This document shows positions 1 through 6,984 of a stretch of 16,064 bases of DNA, one piece after another. The stretch comes from Saprospirales bacterium. GTDB taxonomy: Bacteria > Bacteroidota > Bacteroidia > Chitinophagales > Saprospiraceae. Position 1 is the first letter of the stretch. Each line of letters begins with the position of its first letter. The position numbers and the translations under genes were made by a program. The stretch spans positions 1-16,064 of the forward strand of contig DLXL01000205.1 of the NCBI GenBank assembly GCA_003448025.1, written 5' to 3'. Below the pieces are notes generated by a model. It was not told the origin of the DNA. It saw only the letters and a program-made list of their open reading frames with translations, and made no database searches.

Positions 1-10
1 CCGAACGCCA

Positions 11-50
11 ACTCAAACACTCAAACACCAAAACACTCAAACACTAAAAA
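11..50 (+). repeat. 8-bp tandem repeat abutting the response-regulator start codon
   Basis: Five consecutive 8-bp units end exactly at the base before the ATG at 51: ACTCAAAC (11-18), ACTCAAAC (19-26), ACCAAAAC (27-34), ACTCAAAC (35-42) and ACTAAAAA (43-50). Three units are identical and two are degenerate. No Shine-Dalgarno sequence is present. An A-rich, unstructured leader is usual for translation starts in Bacteroidota, so the array occupies the place of the ribosome-binding region. What lies upstream is outside the window, so the array could also overlap the end of a preceding gene. Confidence 0.8.
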
Positions 51-794
51 ATGAAATCCATTCTGATTGACGATGAAACAGATGCCCTTGAAGCGCTGCA
101 TTTGTTGTTGATGGAAACCTGCCCGGAAGTGGTAGTAGCCGGCAAGTTTACCGATCCTGAGAAAGGGCTGGCAGCTATTCAAAGTGTAAAACCGGATTTG
201 GTATTTCTGGATATTGAAATGCCAATAATGAACGGGTTTCAACTGCTGGAAACATTGGACACACTTGATTTTGCTTTGATCTTTGTGACCGCCTATGATC
301 AGTTTGCGGTGAAAGCATTCCGGTATAGCGCCGTTGATTACTTGTTGAAACCTGTAAACCCGGAGGATTTACGGAATGCCGTGGACAAAGCGGTGGATAA
401 ACATCGACTTGGAAGAACGCAGCTGGAGTTGCTGAAACATCATCTAAACCCACAGGATGCACGCCGTTTCGACAGAATAGCATTGCCTTCTGCACAAGGG
501 TACACCTTTGTAGAACTTGCTGATGTGATGTATTGTGAGTCAGACAGTAGCTACACCAAATTTTTCCTGGAAAATGGCGATACCTACCTTATTTCAAAAA
601 CTTTAGGCGATGTGGAAGAAATGCTGAACGGCACCGATTTTTTCCGTATTCACAAGCAATATCTGGTCAATATGCGGCATATCCGCAGTTATATCCGCGG
701 CGACGGCGGATATGTGGTGATGCCAAACAAGGTGAATATTCCGGTTTCCCGTATTAAAAAAGAAGAGTTTACGGAGCGGTTTACCCGGTTTTAA
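51..794 (+). CDS. LytTR-family two-component response regulator
   Basis: This is a 247-residue transcriptional regulator of the LytR/AlgR type. Residues 1-115 form a CheY-like receiver: acidic pair D7-D8, phosphoacceptor D54 in the context FLDIEMP, switch residue T80 and conserved K100 in the context LLKP. After a linker, residues ~140-245 form a LytTR DNA-binding domain, with the typical RIALPSAQGY start, the YCESDSSYTK segment and the FFRIHKQYLVN segment. The length is normal for the family. Such regulators are usually encoded just downstream of a LytS/YehU-type histidine kinase. If one exists here it lies to the left of the window. The start is the ATG at 51, right after the tandem repeat. 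The stop overlaps the stop of the convergent acetyltransferase gene. The target promoters are unknown, although its neighbours on the opposite strand could be among them. Confidence 0.95.
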   Translation: MKSILIDDETDALEALHLLLMETCPEVVVAGKFTDPEKGLAAIQSVKPDLVFLDIEMPIMNGFQLLETLDTLDFALIFVTAYDQFAVKAFRYSAVDYLLKPVNPEDLRNAVDKAVDKHRLGRTQLELLKHHLNPQDARRFDRIALPSAQGYTFVELADVMYCESDSSYTKFFLENGDTYLISKTLGDVEEMLNGTDFFRIHKQYLVNMRHIRSYIRGDGGYVVMPNKVNIPVSRIKKEEFTERFTRF

Positions 795-1336
795 ATTTCT
801 CCCCGAAGCAAAGACCAAAGGTAAGTGTCAATCAGTTTTTCCTGCTTCTTTGTTGCTTTACGCAACAAACCTTCCTTATGAAAGCCAACTTTTTCCAGAA
901 CTCTACTAGATGGATCATTGAAGGTGTATACTCTGGCTTCAATGCGTACCAATGCAGGGCGCACCTCAAATAACCATTGGCAAAACGCTCGCACCGCCTC
1001 CGGCATGATTCCCTGCCCTCTGAAAGGCGCTGCCAACCAATAGCCTATTTCATCGCTATGACCCTGTAATCCGGTGCGCAAAAAAGCGCCGATACCACCA
1101 ATCACCCCGTATTGCTCATGCCTGATAGCCAAATTATAGTGCGCACCATGTTGATGGAATAGGTCTGCAGTATGCTGCAGCCATTCGTCTGCATCCTTTC
1201 GGGTGTAAGGGACTGGAATATTGGCGGTATTTGCCTGAATGGATGGATCGTTCAGGTATTGAATCAGGTTGTTTTGATCCCCGGAAGAAAACGGGGTTAA
1301 TGTGATTCCGGAACGAATAGGAATGATATTATTCAT
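791..1336 (-). CDS. GNAT-family N-acetyltransferase (RimJ/RimL-like)
   Basis: The 181-residue protein looks like a GCN5-related acetyltransferase of the RimJ/RimL group, which transfer acetyl from acetyl-CoA to protein N-termini or small amines. Residues ~94-115 carry motif A (EIGYWL, then R106-G107-Q108-G109, the pyrophosphate-binding loop). Residues ~140-160 carry the motif-B signature with NDPSSRVLEKVGF followed by EG.LRKA, typical of this subgroup. The substrate cannot be read from the sequence. I chose the ATG at 1336. The longer frame begins at a TTG at 1357 and adds seven residues the family does not need. It lies 79 bp downstream of the thioesterase on the same strand and may be read from the same transcript. 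No terminator is visible at its end, which runs into the opposite-strand regulator gene over a shared TTAA. Confidence 0.9.
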   Translation of the reverse strand: MNNIIPIRSGITLTPFSSGDQNNLIQYLNDPSIQANTANIPVPYTRKDADEWLQHTADLFHQHGAHYNLAIRHEQYGVIGGIGAFLRTGLQGHSDEIGYWLAAPFRGQGIMPEAVRAFCQWLFEVRPALVRIEARVYTFNDPSSRVLEKVGFHKEGLLRKATKKQEKLIDTYLWSLLRGEI

Positions 1337-1415
1337 CTTTGTATCAACGAACAACAACTGGTGGAAAGTTCCTGATTATTGACCGAAAGACCATAAAACC
1401 TTGATATGAGTAACC

Positions 1416-1823
1416 TTACTCCCATTCTTTCGCCTTACGATAAGAGACTCCTCGAAAAAAAGCAACCGGAGAGCCATCCTGCTTACGTACTTCGATAGCA
1501 TAATTGGAAATAGACCTGCCCAGGTTTTCCTCCCGGGCTACGGCCGTGAGTACATCCGATTCAAATACCGGAGCTACGTGTTCAACCGTGCAATGAATGG
1601 ATACTGCGTGGCGGCCATGAGAGTTGCAGGCAAAAGCAAAGGCGCTGTCGGCCAAAGAGAAAGAAATTCCACCATGAGCTACGCCGAAGCCGTTGAGCAT
1701 TTCTTTGCGTACGGTCATACGCAAGGTGCAGGTGCCAAGATCAACCGACACGAGTTCAATGCCCAGCCATTGGCTGAACGGATCGTTGTCGTACATTTTA
1801 TGAAAAACCTCCAGTGGCGACAT
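1416..1823 (-). CDS. paaI: PaaI-type hotdog-fold acyl-CoA thioesterase
   Basis: The 135-residue protein is a single hotdog domain of the PaaI family, which hydrolyses (hydroxy)phenylacetyl-CoA and related acyl-CoAs in the cytoplasm and is thought to rescue CoA trapped in dead-end intermediates. The family core is clear: MLNG at 42-45, H50-G51-G52, then SLAD with the expected catalytic D59, and CNSHG at 66-70. By memory this closely matches the E. coli PaaI core. The N-terminal MYDND segment also matches, which supports the ATG at 1823. No other phenylacetate-degradation gene is visible in the window, so a general acyl-CoA housekeeping role is as likely as aromatic degradation. A -7 box ends five bases before the start codon, implying a leaderless or nearly leaderless mRNA. 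Confidence 0.9.
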   Translation of the reverse strand: MSPLEVFHKMYDNDPFSQWLGIELVSVDLGTCTLRMTVRKEMLNGFGVAHGGISFSLADSAFAFACNSHGRHAVSIHCTVEHVAPVFESDVLTAVAREENLGRSISNYAIEVRKQDGSPVAFFRGVSYRKAKEWE

Positions 1824-1827
1824 GGCA

Positions 1828-1835
1828 CAAAAGTA
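1828..1835 (-). promoter_or_regulatory. Candidate -7 box of the paaI promoter
   Basis: The minus strand reads TACTTTTG, a full match to the Bacteroidota -7 consensus TAnnTTTG, ending five bases before the paaI ATG. At the usual distance upstream there is only TTA in place of the -33 TTG. If the box is used, transcription starts at or within a base or two of the start codon. The box overlaps the T-run of the greA terminator hairpin. Confidence 0.45.
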
Positions 1836-1870
1836 AATCGCCGGGGCTTTATTTAAGCTCCGGCGATTTA
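1829..1870 (-). terminator. Rho-independent terminator downstream of greA
   Basis: A 16-bp stem (1834-1849 with 1855-1870, one G-U pair) closes a 5-nt loop. The outer 11 bp are perfect, with arm TAAATCGCCGG on the plus strand at 1834-1844. On the minus strand the hairpin is followed by C and four T residues. It begins 18 bases after the greA stop codon. The T-run is short, so termination may be incomplete, letting some greA transcripts continue into paaI. Confidence 0.75.
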
Positions 1871-1888
1871 TTAATCGTTCAGGGTAGA

Positions 1889-2365
1889 TTAACCTACAGA
1901 GATATCAACCACCTCAAACTCCAAAGCGCCGCCAGGGGTATTTACCTTGGCCACGTCTCCTTTGACTTTACCCAGGAGGCCCTGACCGATTGGAGAGGTC
2001 ACAGAAATTTTCATCTGTTTGGCATCAGCTTCGGTTTCTGAAACCAGCTTGTAGGTCATTTCCTTTCCGGTTTTAAGGTTTTTTATAGTCACATTTGACA
2101 TAATGGCCACCTTAGAGGCGTCCAGTTGGCTTTCATCAATGATACGAGCAGAGGAAAGCACTGTTTCCAGCTCGCTGATCTTCAACTCTAACAGGCCTTG
2201 CGCATCTTTTGCAGCATCATATTCTGCATTTTCAGACAGGTCGCCTTGTGAACGAGCCTCCGCGATGGCGCGCGCGGCTTCCATTCGTCCTGTTGTTTTG
2301 AGTTCTTCCAGTTCTGATTTCAGTCTCTCGTAACCTCCCTGTGTCAGATAAGTGTAGTTTGCCAT
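1889..2365 (-). CDS. greA: Transcription elongation factor GreA
   Basis: The 158-residue protein is the standard length for GreA, which enters the RNA polymerase secondary channel and stimulates cleavage of backtracked transcripts. Residues 1-75 form the antiparallel coiled coil. The tip carries GDLSENAEY, whose D42 and E45 are the acidic pair that positions the catalytic metal. Residues ~80-158 form the FKBP-like C-terminal domain with the conserved SPIGQGLLGK segment. I chose the ATG at 2365, giving MANYTYLTQGGYERL, which matches the family N-terminus. The frame stays open up to 2491, but those 42 extra residues have no counterpart in GreA and overlap a terminator-like hairpin. It is preceded by a structured leader and followed by a good terminator, so it may be a one-gene transcript. 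Confidence 0.97.
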   Translation of the reverse strand: MANYTYLTQGGYERLKSELEELKTTGRMEAARAIAEARSQGDLSENAEYDAAKDAQGLLELKISELETVLSSARIIDESQLDASKVAIMSNVTIKNLKTGKEMTYKLVSETEADAKQMKISVTSPIGQGLLGKVKGDVAKVNTPGGALEFEVVDISVG

Positions 2366-2406
2366 CTTCTGTATAATATTAGTGAACAATGGATGGAATG
2401 GAGGGG

Positions 2407-2449
2407 AAAAACGGTTTTTGTCTGGTCTCCAGTCCTGCCTCTTCGAGGC
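2407..2449 (-). promoter_or_regulatory. Short inverted repeats in the greA leader
   Basis: Three small inverted repeats lie in the region that would become the greA 5' leader: GCCTC-ttc-GAGGC at 2437-2449, CTGG-tct-CCAG at 2422-2432, and AAAAAC-g-GTTTTT at 2407-2419. Each is short and could arise by chance. Together they suggest a folded leader. No known riboswitch core was recognised. Confidence 0.3.
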
Positions 2450-2459
2450 TATTGGGCAG

Positions 2460-2508
2460 AAAAAAACAGAAACGTCCCTGCCCGTGGACAAGAACGTTCC
2501 TGTTGTTT
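2460..2508 (-). terminator. Terminator-like hairpin between the 1342-residue gene and greA
   Basis: Arms at 2467-2475 and 2494-2502 pair at 8 of 9 positions (CAGAAACGT against ACGTTCCTG). A/T pairs extend the stem outward, and the loop is 18 nt. On the minus strand the stem runs into seven T residues (2466-2460). It lies about 80 bases after the stop of the 1342-residue protein, so it fits as that gene's terminator. A candidate greA -7 box lies just upstream at 2516-2523, so the same hairpin would also sit at the very 5' end of a greA transcript and could act as an attenuator. Confidence 0.5.
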
Positions 2509-2511
2509 AAG

Positions 2512-2531
2512 ACTGCAAAGGTAAGTGCAGT
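2512..2531 (-). promoter_or_regulatory. Candidate greA promoter -7 box inside an inverted repeat
   Basis: The minus strand reads TACCTTTG at 2523-2516, a full match to TAnnTTTG. The box lies within a perfect 6-bp inverted repeat, ACTGCA (2512-2517) and TGCAGT (2526-2531), with an 8-bp spacer. No TTG is found at the -33 position, only a TTTT near 2543-2546. The repeat could be an operator for a repressor or could be chance. Confidence 0.4.
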
Positions 2532-2586
2532 TTATATATTGTAAAAGACCCTGCGCTAAATTTCTTCCAATAGCGCTTTTACCAAA

Positions 2587-2925
2587 TCAGAGCCCCGACG
2601 GGTCGTACTGTCGCCCTATACCAAACCATTTCAAGGTTCGTTCGCCTAACCCGGGGGCATTCACATGAACCAGATATACACCGCTGGCCACCGGAATAGC
2701 CTTGCTGTTCTTCAAATCCCATTCAATGGCAGGTGAAATTTGCTGGTAAGGCAGGTAGGTTTCATCGCGGTTGTACTGACGAATGAACTTACCATCCAAA
2801 GAGTAAATCGTAACCGTACACTTACCGGGCAGGTTGGTGATTTTCACGGTGTTGGTGAACTTTGAGGTTTCATACTCAGAGAATCCATAGTAAGGGTTTG
2901 GAACCATTTTGATGGAATCCAGCGC
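2587..2925 (-). repeat. C-terminal-domain tract, copy 1 of a near-identical pair
   Basis: This encodes the last 112 residues plus stop of the 1342-residue protein. It is highly similar to 8110-8448. In the ~125 bases at 2800-2925 I count about seven differences by eye, and most silent positions are identical, unlike the rest of the two genes. Confidence 0.75.
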
Positions 2926-5900
2926 CTTACCGACCTCCACTTCTGTTAAGGTTTCCGCTTCCCCTCCGACAATGGTAAACTGATAGCGTGGGTGGCCGGT
3001 ACGCTTATTGGCATCAGCATCATTGAACCAGGTCTGATAAGGATTGTCTACCCGTAGCCGGATTCTTGTTTCCGTAGGTATCAGACCCTCGCTCAAAGAT
3101 GTCAGCTTAAATCCGGGGGCAAGTTGCACCATACCTGTCCAGGCAATGTGCTGTATCTGGGTGTTTTTCAGCGGTGGGGCTGTCGTAAATTCCGGCGTAA
3201 GACGGCGGCGCAGGGCCTCACAGGAATCATAGGTAGTATGCATCACATAAATCCAGTGGTGCCCCCCAAGCATTGCGCCCCATAAACCGGGCAAGCTTTC
3301 TGCAAAGAATTGGCTGCTTGGATTCCAGAGCATATCCCGCCCGGTAAACGTCGGGTTCAATGCTCTGCTATACCCTGAATTTTCGCCAAAGAAAATATTC
3401 AGTCGGCGCCCCGTTTCCACATCCACGGCATATCCCGGGAACCAACCCATGCCATATACAGGTTTTCCTTGTTGGGAAACCGGAATACCCTGTACGGATG
3501 GGTTTATGGCGCCATCAGGATCAGGCAGTCCGTCCAGATCAGTATCATTTTTGCCCACCGAAAGCGCATAACGGGTATCAAACATCAGTCGGCCCTTGTT
3601 CCCGTTGTTCTGTATTTTAACCACCGACGTATCCGTGGAAACCCATGCGGAGGCTGTTTCGATGACTGCACACCTACTCCATTTGGATTTGTCACTGGTT
3701 AAAACGATATCCACATTTGGCAGCAATTGGAGTCTTTCCCTGCGTATGGAATTAGGGGCATTGTTGTGTGAACTGGTCCAGGCGGGTGTAATGAAGGGTT
3801 CGCCCTCTGGCTCCAGATCGGAGTCGACCAGTGTATAAGGCACAAACCAGCCGTTGCCCAGGGTACTGAGTCCTTGTGTAGGATCAAGGGCTTCATCTTC
3901 TTCCAGGGCGCCGGTTTTGACGTAATTGAACAAGGCGCCACCAAAGCCGTCGGGAATACCCTGCAACCAAGGTTGGGAAGGGTCGGCATAGGATATTTCT
4001 GCGCCAATGCCTCCATTTCGATCATGAGGATTTTGACCAGGCTCAGCTGTTTGAGCTATACTTACTGAGAATCCATATTCCCGCACAATCTGCTCATTCA
4101 ATAATTGAATGGATTTTTCCGAATGGATCACTCCCCCATCCGGCAGTTTACGCAGTTCCCACCGGGCATCTTCTGCCAATTGGTTATCGGTGAGGTCCTG
4201 ATCCACCAGAGCCAGTTCATACGTGCCATCTTTCACCTCCAGAGGGTTGAATATGGTTACCTGGATGGGGCCACGCCCTGATTTATAGGTCAGGGTGCTG
4301 TCAAAGCCAGATTCCAGCACCCGTTTTTCGGTTTCAGCATCCAGTTCCAGGAAATTGCCGCCGGCGCCTTGTCCTTCTAAACGGGCTACTATCACGCCAT
4401 CGCCATAGGCAGCACGGAGGCTGCGGTCAACCACCGGCCTTGGAATTACGGTTTTTACCTGTACATTGTGGATACCGGAGAGGAAACATTTGTCCTGGCC
4501 TAATACTGGATCCGTAAAGGGGTCTAATATTTTGTAGTTATTGTGCGCATAGGCCACCACCGCATAGTAATATTTTCTGTGGTTGATCAGGCCTTTATCG
4601 TTGCCGGAGGCAAATTTATCTTCCTTAATGGAAAATGAATGCCGAATGCCTTGATCAGCGCCTTCAACCGCCAGCACCGGCCGGTACACAATTTTTTGGG
4701 TGTTCGGTTCGCGAAGCTTTTCCCAGTTGTAGATTTTTCTGATGCCGTTTTTTAGGTCTACCTGCTGCACCAACCTGCTTTTTTCCGGGTTTGTAAACTG
4801 ATTTTGGGGCACATTTTCATCTGTTAACTGATATAACAGGTAGCCTTCAAACCGGTAATTACCGGTTTCGCGAATGGCCGGATCCGTACTTTGCTTGATA
4901 TATGCAGGAGCAAAAGGATCCTGCTGTTTATAATTTTCCCCTTCATTATTAGACCAAAATGGATCATTGGTTAAAACAGCTATCACTTCCTTATCCAGCT
5001 CTACCCAGTCAACATTGGGCGCATCAGGGCCGTAAAAATGATCAAAACAACTATCGAATATTTTCTGTGCAATAGCATCTGCCCGGAACAGGCCTTCCAA
5101 ATCCGGGCAAGGGTATTCAATATCCGGCACCCAAGGGATACCGATGATTAATTCGTTGACGGCGCCGGGTTTTAAGGTAAACGGACCGGATGCCTGAAGT
5201 GTACGGACGTCTGCTCCTTGTAGCCCAGCAGTACACATACTACAGCCGTCAGGATCATTTGGTGGATCAGTGAAGATATATTTTACTCGTTCAGCATTTG
5301 GATTGCCTGGATTGTATCCCGATCCACACTTTGTGATTGGGGTGCCATCTCGCCAGGAGCCTGTCAAATAATTATAATACTCCTGAGGTGCAGCTGGATC
5401 CGTAGTGCCATTTGGGAAACCTGAACCTCCCCGGTTATAATAGACAAAAGAACTCATCCCAAGCTCAAATTCATAATCAATATAGTCATTTGGATCTATG
5501 GTATGGATATCCGGAAAGGAACGTACGCCCAGCGGACCGCGAAAAAAGTCAATCCCTAAAATAGGTACATCATAGCCATAAGTGGATGCGCCGCTTGGGC
5601 AGGTAGCTCCCGGGTTACCGTCTATCTCATCCTGATTATATACATACATCAAGCTCCTTGCCGTATCGCAACCTACATAGTCGTCTTCATCACAACCCAG
5701 GTCAGGGTCTACCCACATGGCAAAAAAGGTGGAATCAATCCGATCTGTGGCCCGGTTGATAAGCTTATAACGTTGGAAAGTCATATCGTGCAGTTCACCA
5801 TTGGAAACAAACCCAAAAGCCTGCACCTGTATTTCCATTTGGATGGTCCGGCCATTGGTGCGCGCATGCGGCTGCCCGCCGCCATGATCATTATAAATCC

Positions 5901-6615
5901 AGAAAATCATTTCATCCGGGTACCGATCAAGTGCACAGCCACGAATTTCAATGGACGGGTAATCGCCTTCCAAAGGGTCGTAAGAACCAAAGGTTGGACC
6001 ACGATCATAAAATCCGGCAAGCGCCTGCTGAGTAAATGGGAGTTCGAATCCCCAAGTCTGGGAGAAAAATTCATTGCCACTGGCAGGCCAACCTTTCACT
6101 CCTTTGGGGATAGCATCCGGATCCAGATTCCCAACTGCAATATTGGCCAAATGTTTCCTGATTTCTTCACTGGGCACTCTGAAATGACGATCCCAATTAG
6201 CGCAGGTGACCGCATCTGTGAATCCATTTACATTAATCGGGCCTGGCCAAAAATCGTTCCTGCCATCGTTTCGGTATGTCTGGCAAGCCAACTTCAGGTT
6301 ATTGCCCGGATCAAGTCCTCCTATCCATACAGCCCCGGCAAACAAGGATGAAACTTCCGGTAACCCGGAAGCCGGATCTACTTTAGGAACTATATATCGG
6401 CCTCGGCTGAGATCCCACCAGCAATCGCCAGCACCAAGCAAGCGGGCGCGTACATTGTTAATGGCCTGATCAATGGCACTGGTTGAATTAGCACAAACAT
6501 CTCTGTATTGTGCTGTTTTTGCAGATTTTACTGCCTTTTGACCAACCGGTTCTCTGGCGGCGGCAGCAACACTAATGAACCCGAAAAGGATCAGCAATGA
6601 AATAGATCGCTTCAT
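2587..6615 (-). CDS. Giant secreted protein with T9SS-type C-terminal domain (paralogue B)
   Basis: This 1342-residue exported protein has no function I can name. A signal peptide covers residues 1-20 (hydrophobic core, then AAAA before REPVG). The N-terminal region has NNVRARLLG, CWWD, RYIVPKVDPASG and FAGAVWIGG. I associate this block with a family of large Bacteroidota surface proteins. Next come Cys-rich stretches, including DLGCDEDDYVGCD and CSMC, then a probable fibronectin-like segment (RFEGYLLYQL to HRKYYYAVVAYAHNN). An acidic loop near residue 1024 (DTDLDGLPDPDG) resembles thrombospondin type-3 calcium-binding repeats. Residues ~1231-1342 form a T9SS-like sorting domain: VPNPYYG, VTIYSLDGKF and IPVASGVYLVHV, ending in GRQYDPSGL. 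It is a close paralogue of the 8110-12165 protein. A strong terminator and 369 bp separate it from the PorV-like gene, so it probably has its own promoter. It is probably surface-exposed or released. Confidence 0.9.
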   Translation of the reverse strand: MKRSISLLILFGFISVAAAAREPVGQKAVKSAKTAQYRDVCANSTSAIDQAINNVRARLLGAGDCWWDLSRGRYIVPKVDPASGLPEVSSLFAGAVWIGGLDPGNNLKLACQTYRNDGRNDFWPGPINVNGFTDAVTCANWDRHFRVPSEEIRKHLANIAVGNLDPDAIPKGVKGWPASGNEFFSQTWGFELPFTQQALAGFYDRGPTFGSYDPLEGDYPSIEIRGCALDRYPDEMIFWIYNDHGGGQPHARTNGRTIQMEIQVQAFGFVSNGELHDMTFQRYKLINRATDRIDSTFFAMWVDPDLGCDEDDYVGCDTARSLMYVYNQDEIDGNPGATCPSGASTYGYDVPILGIDFFRGPLGVRSFPDIHTIDPNDYIDYEFELGMSSFVYYNRGGSGFPNGTTDPAAPQEYYNYLTGSWRDGTPITKCGSGYNPGNPNAERVKYIFTDPPNDPDGCSMCTAGLQGADVRTLQASGPFTLKPGAVNELIIGIPWVPDIEYPCPDLEGLFRADAIAQKIFDSCFDHFYGPDAPNVDWVELDKEVIAVLTNDPFWSNNEGENYKQQDPFAPAYIKQSTDPAIRETGNYRFEGYLLYQLTDENVPQNQFTNPEKSRLVQQVDLKNGIRKIYNWEKLREPNTQKIVYRPVLAVEGADQGIRHSFSIKEDKFASGNDKGLINHRKYYYAVVAYAHNNYKILDPFTDPVLGQDKCFLSGIHNVQVKTVIPRPVVDRSLRAAYGDGVIVARLEGQGAGGNFLELDAETEKRVLESGFDSTLTYKSGRGPIQVTIFNPLEVKDGTYELALVDQDLTDNQLAEDARWELRKLPDGGVIHSEKSIQLLNEQIVREYGFSVSIAQTAEPGQNPHDRNGGIGAEISYADPSQPWLQGIPDGFGGALFNYVKTGALEEDEALDPTQGLSTLGNGWFVPYTLVDSDLEPEGEPFITPAWTSSHNNAPNSIRRERLQLLPNVDIVLTSDKSKWSRCAVIETASAWVSTDTSVVKIQNNGNKGRLMFDTRYALSVGKNDTDLDGLPDPDGAINPSVQGIPVSQQGKPVYGMGWFPGYAVDVETGRRLNIFFGENSGYSRALNPTFTGRDMLWNPSSQFFAESLPGLWGAMLGGHHWIYVMHTTYDSCEALRRRLTPEFTTAPPLKNTQIQHIAWTGMVQLAPGFKLTSLSEGLIPTETRIRLRVDNPYQTWFNDADANKRTGHPRYQFTIVGGEAETLTEVEVGKALDSIKMVPNPYYGFSEYETSKFTNTVKITNLPGKCTVTIYSLDGKFIRQYNRDETYLPYQQISPAIEWDLKNSKAIPVASGVYLVHVNAPGLGERTLKWFGIGRQYDPSGL

Positions 6616-6697
6616 ATGGAGTAATTAAGTGAATGAATATAGCCATGAAATGGGCCTTTCCTGTCAAAGCTTTGCCTTGAGGACCCTATAACATCTT

Positions 6698-6716
6698 GTT
6701 CTGCCAGGAGCAGAAC
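6698..6716 (-). repeat. Small perfect hairpin in the leader of the 1342-residue gene
   Basis: GTTCTGC (6698-6704) and GCAGAAC (6710-6716) form a perfect 7-bp stem with a 5-nt loop. No T-run follows on either strand, so it is not a terminator. It lies about 80-100 bases upstream of the start codon. Confidence 0.5.
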
Positions 6717-6752
6717 TACAACTTTTATGAAAAATGGAGGTGAACCAGCAGC

Positions 6753-6764
6753 ATTTGGCCAAAT
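6753..6764. promoter_or_regulatory. 12-bp perfect palindrome, possible operator
   Basis: ATTTGGCCAAAT is a perfect 12-bp palindrome about 140 bp upstream of the 1342-residue gene. Its symmetry suits a dimeric regulator, but no other copy was noticed in the intergenic regions of the window and no cognate protein is known. Confidence 0.25.
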
Positions 6765-6913
6765 TACTGGCGCCCTTACTGCTCATTTGAAAGACACCCT
6801 AAATGATATAAAAGGTTGGTAATGAAGCAATTTAAATAAAAAACAATGTAAAAGGATACACATTTTTAATTTGGGAGGTGATGCTAAAATTGCCCCGTCC
6901 TTTAGAGCGGGAC

Positions 6914-6951
6914 AAAAAAAAGGGCGTCCCTGCAATCAGCAGAGACGCCCT
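6914..6951 (-). terminator. Strong Rho-independent terminator after the PorV-like gene
   Basis: Thirteen-base arms (AGGGCGTCCCTGC at 6921-6933 and GCAGAGACGCCCT at 6939-6951) pair with one mismatch around a 5-nt loop. On the minus strand the stem is followed at once by a run of eight T residues, the first of which belongs to the stem. It begins 33 bases after the stop codon of the PorV-like gene. It should separate the receptor/secreted protein/PorV-like transcript from the downstream paralogue. Confidence 0.92.
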
Positions 6952-6984
6952 CGTATATTTTTTATTACCTGGTATTCGTCGAAA

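Larger units (their letters stand above)
6616..6913. other. Long upstream region of the 1342-residue gene, no gene seen
   Basis: About 300 bp lie between the start of the 1342-residue gene and the terminator of the PorV-like gene. Neither strand holds a convincing gene. On the minus strand AAGCTTTG (6672-6665) is one mismatch from the -7 consensus and sits in the palindrome CAAAGCTTTG (6665-6674), but no -33 TTG accompanies it. The region also holds a 7-bp hairpin (6698-6716) and a 12-bp palindrome (6753-6764). It is a plausible promoter and leader region, with no single element I would call firmly. Confidence 0.5.

Noticed and set aside
11..50. Tandem 8-bp units as a CRISPR array
   Set aside because: The units are contiguous, short and lack spacers, and no cas gene is nearby.
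1337..1357. TTG start for the acetyltransferase at 1357
   Set aside because: It is a non-ATG start adding seven residues. The ATG at 1336 gives the expected family N-terminus.
2366..2491. N-terminal extension of greA to position 2491
   Set aside because: It would add 42 residues unlike any GreA and would run through a terminator-like hairpin. The ATG at 2365 gives the standard 158-residue protein.
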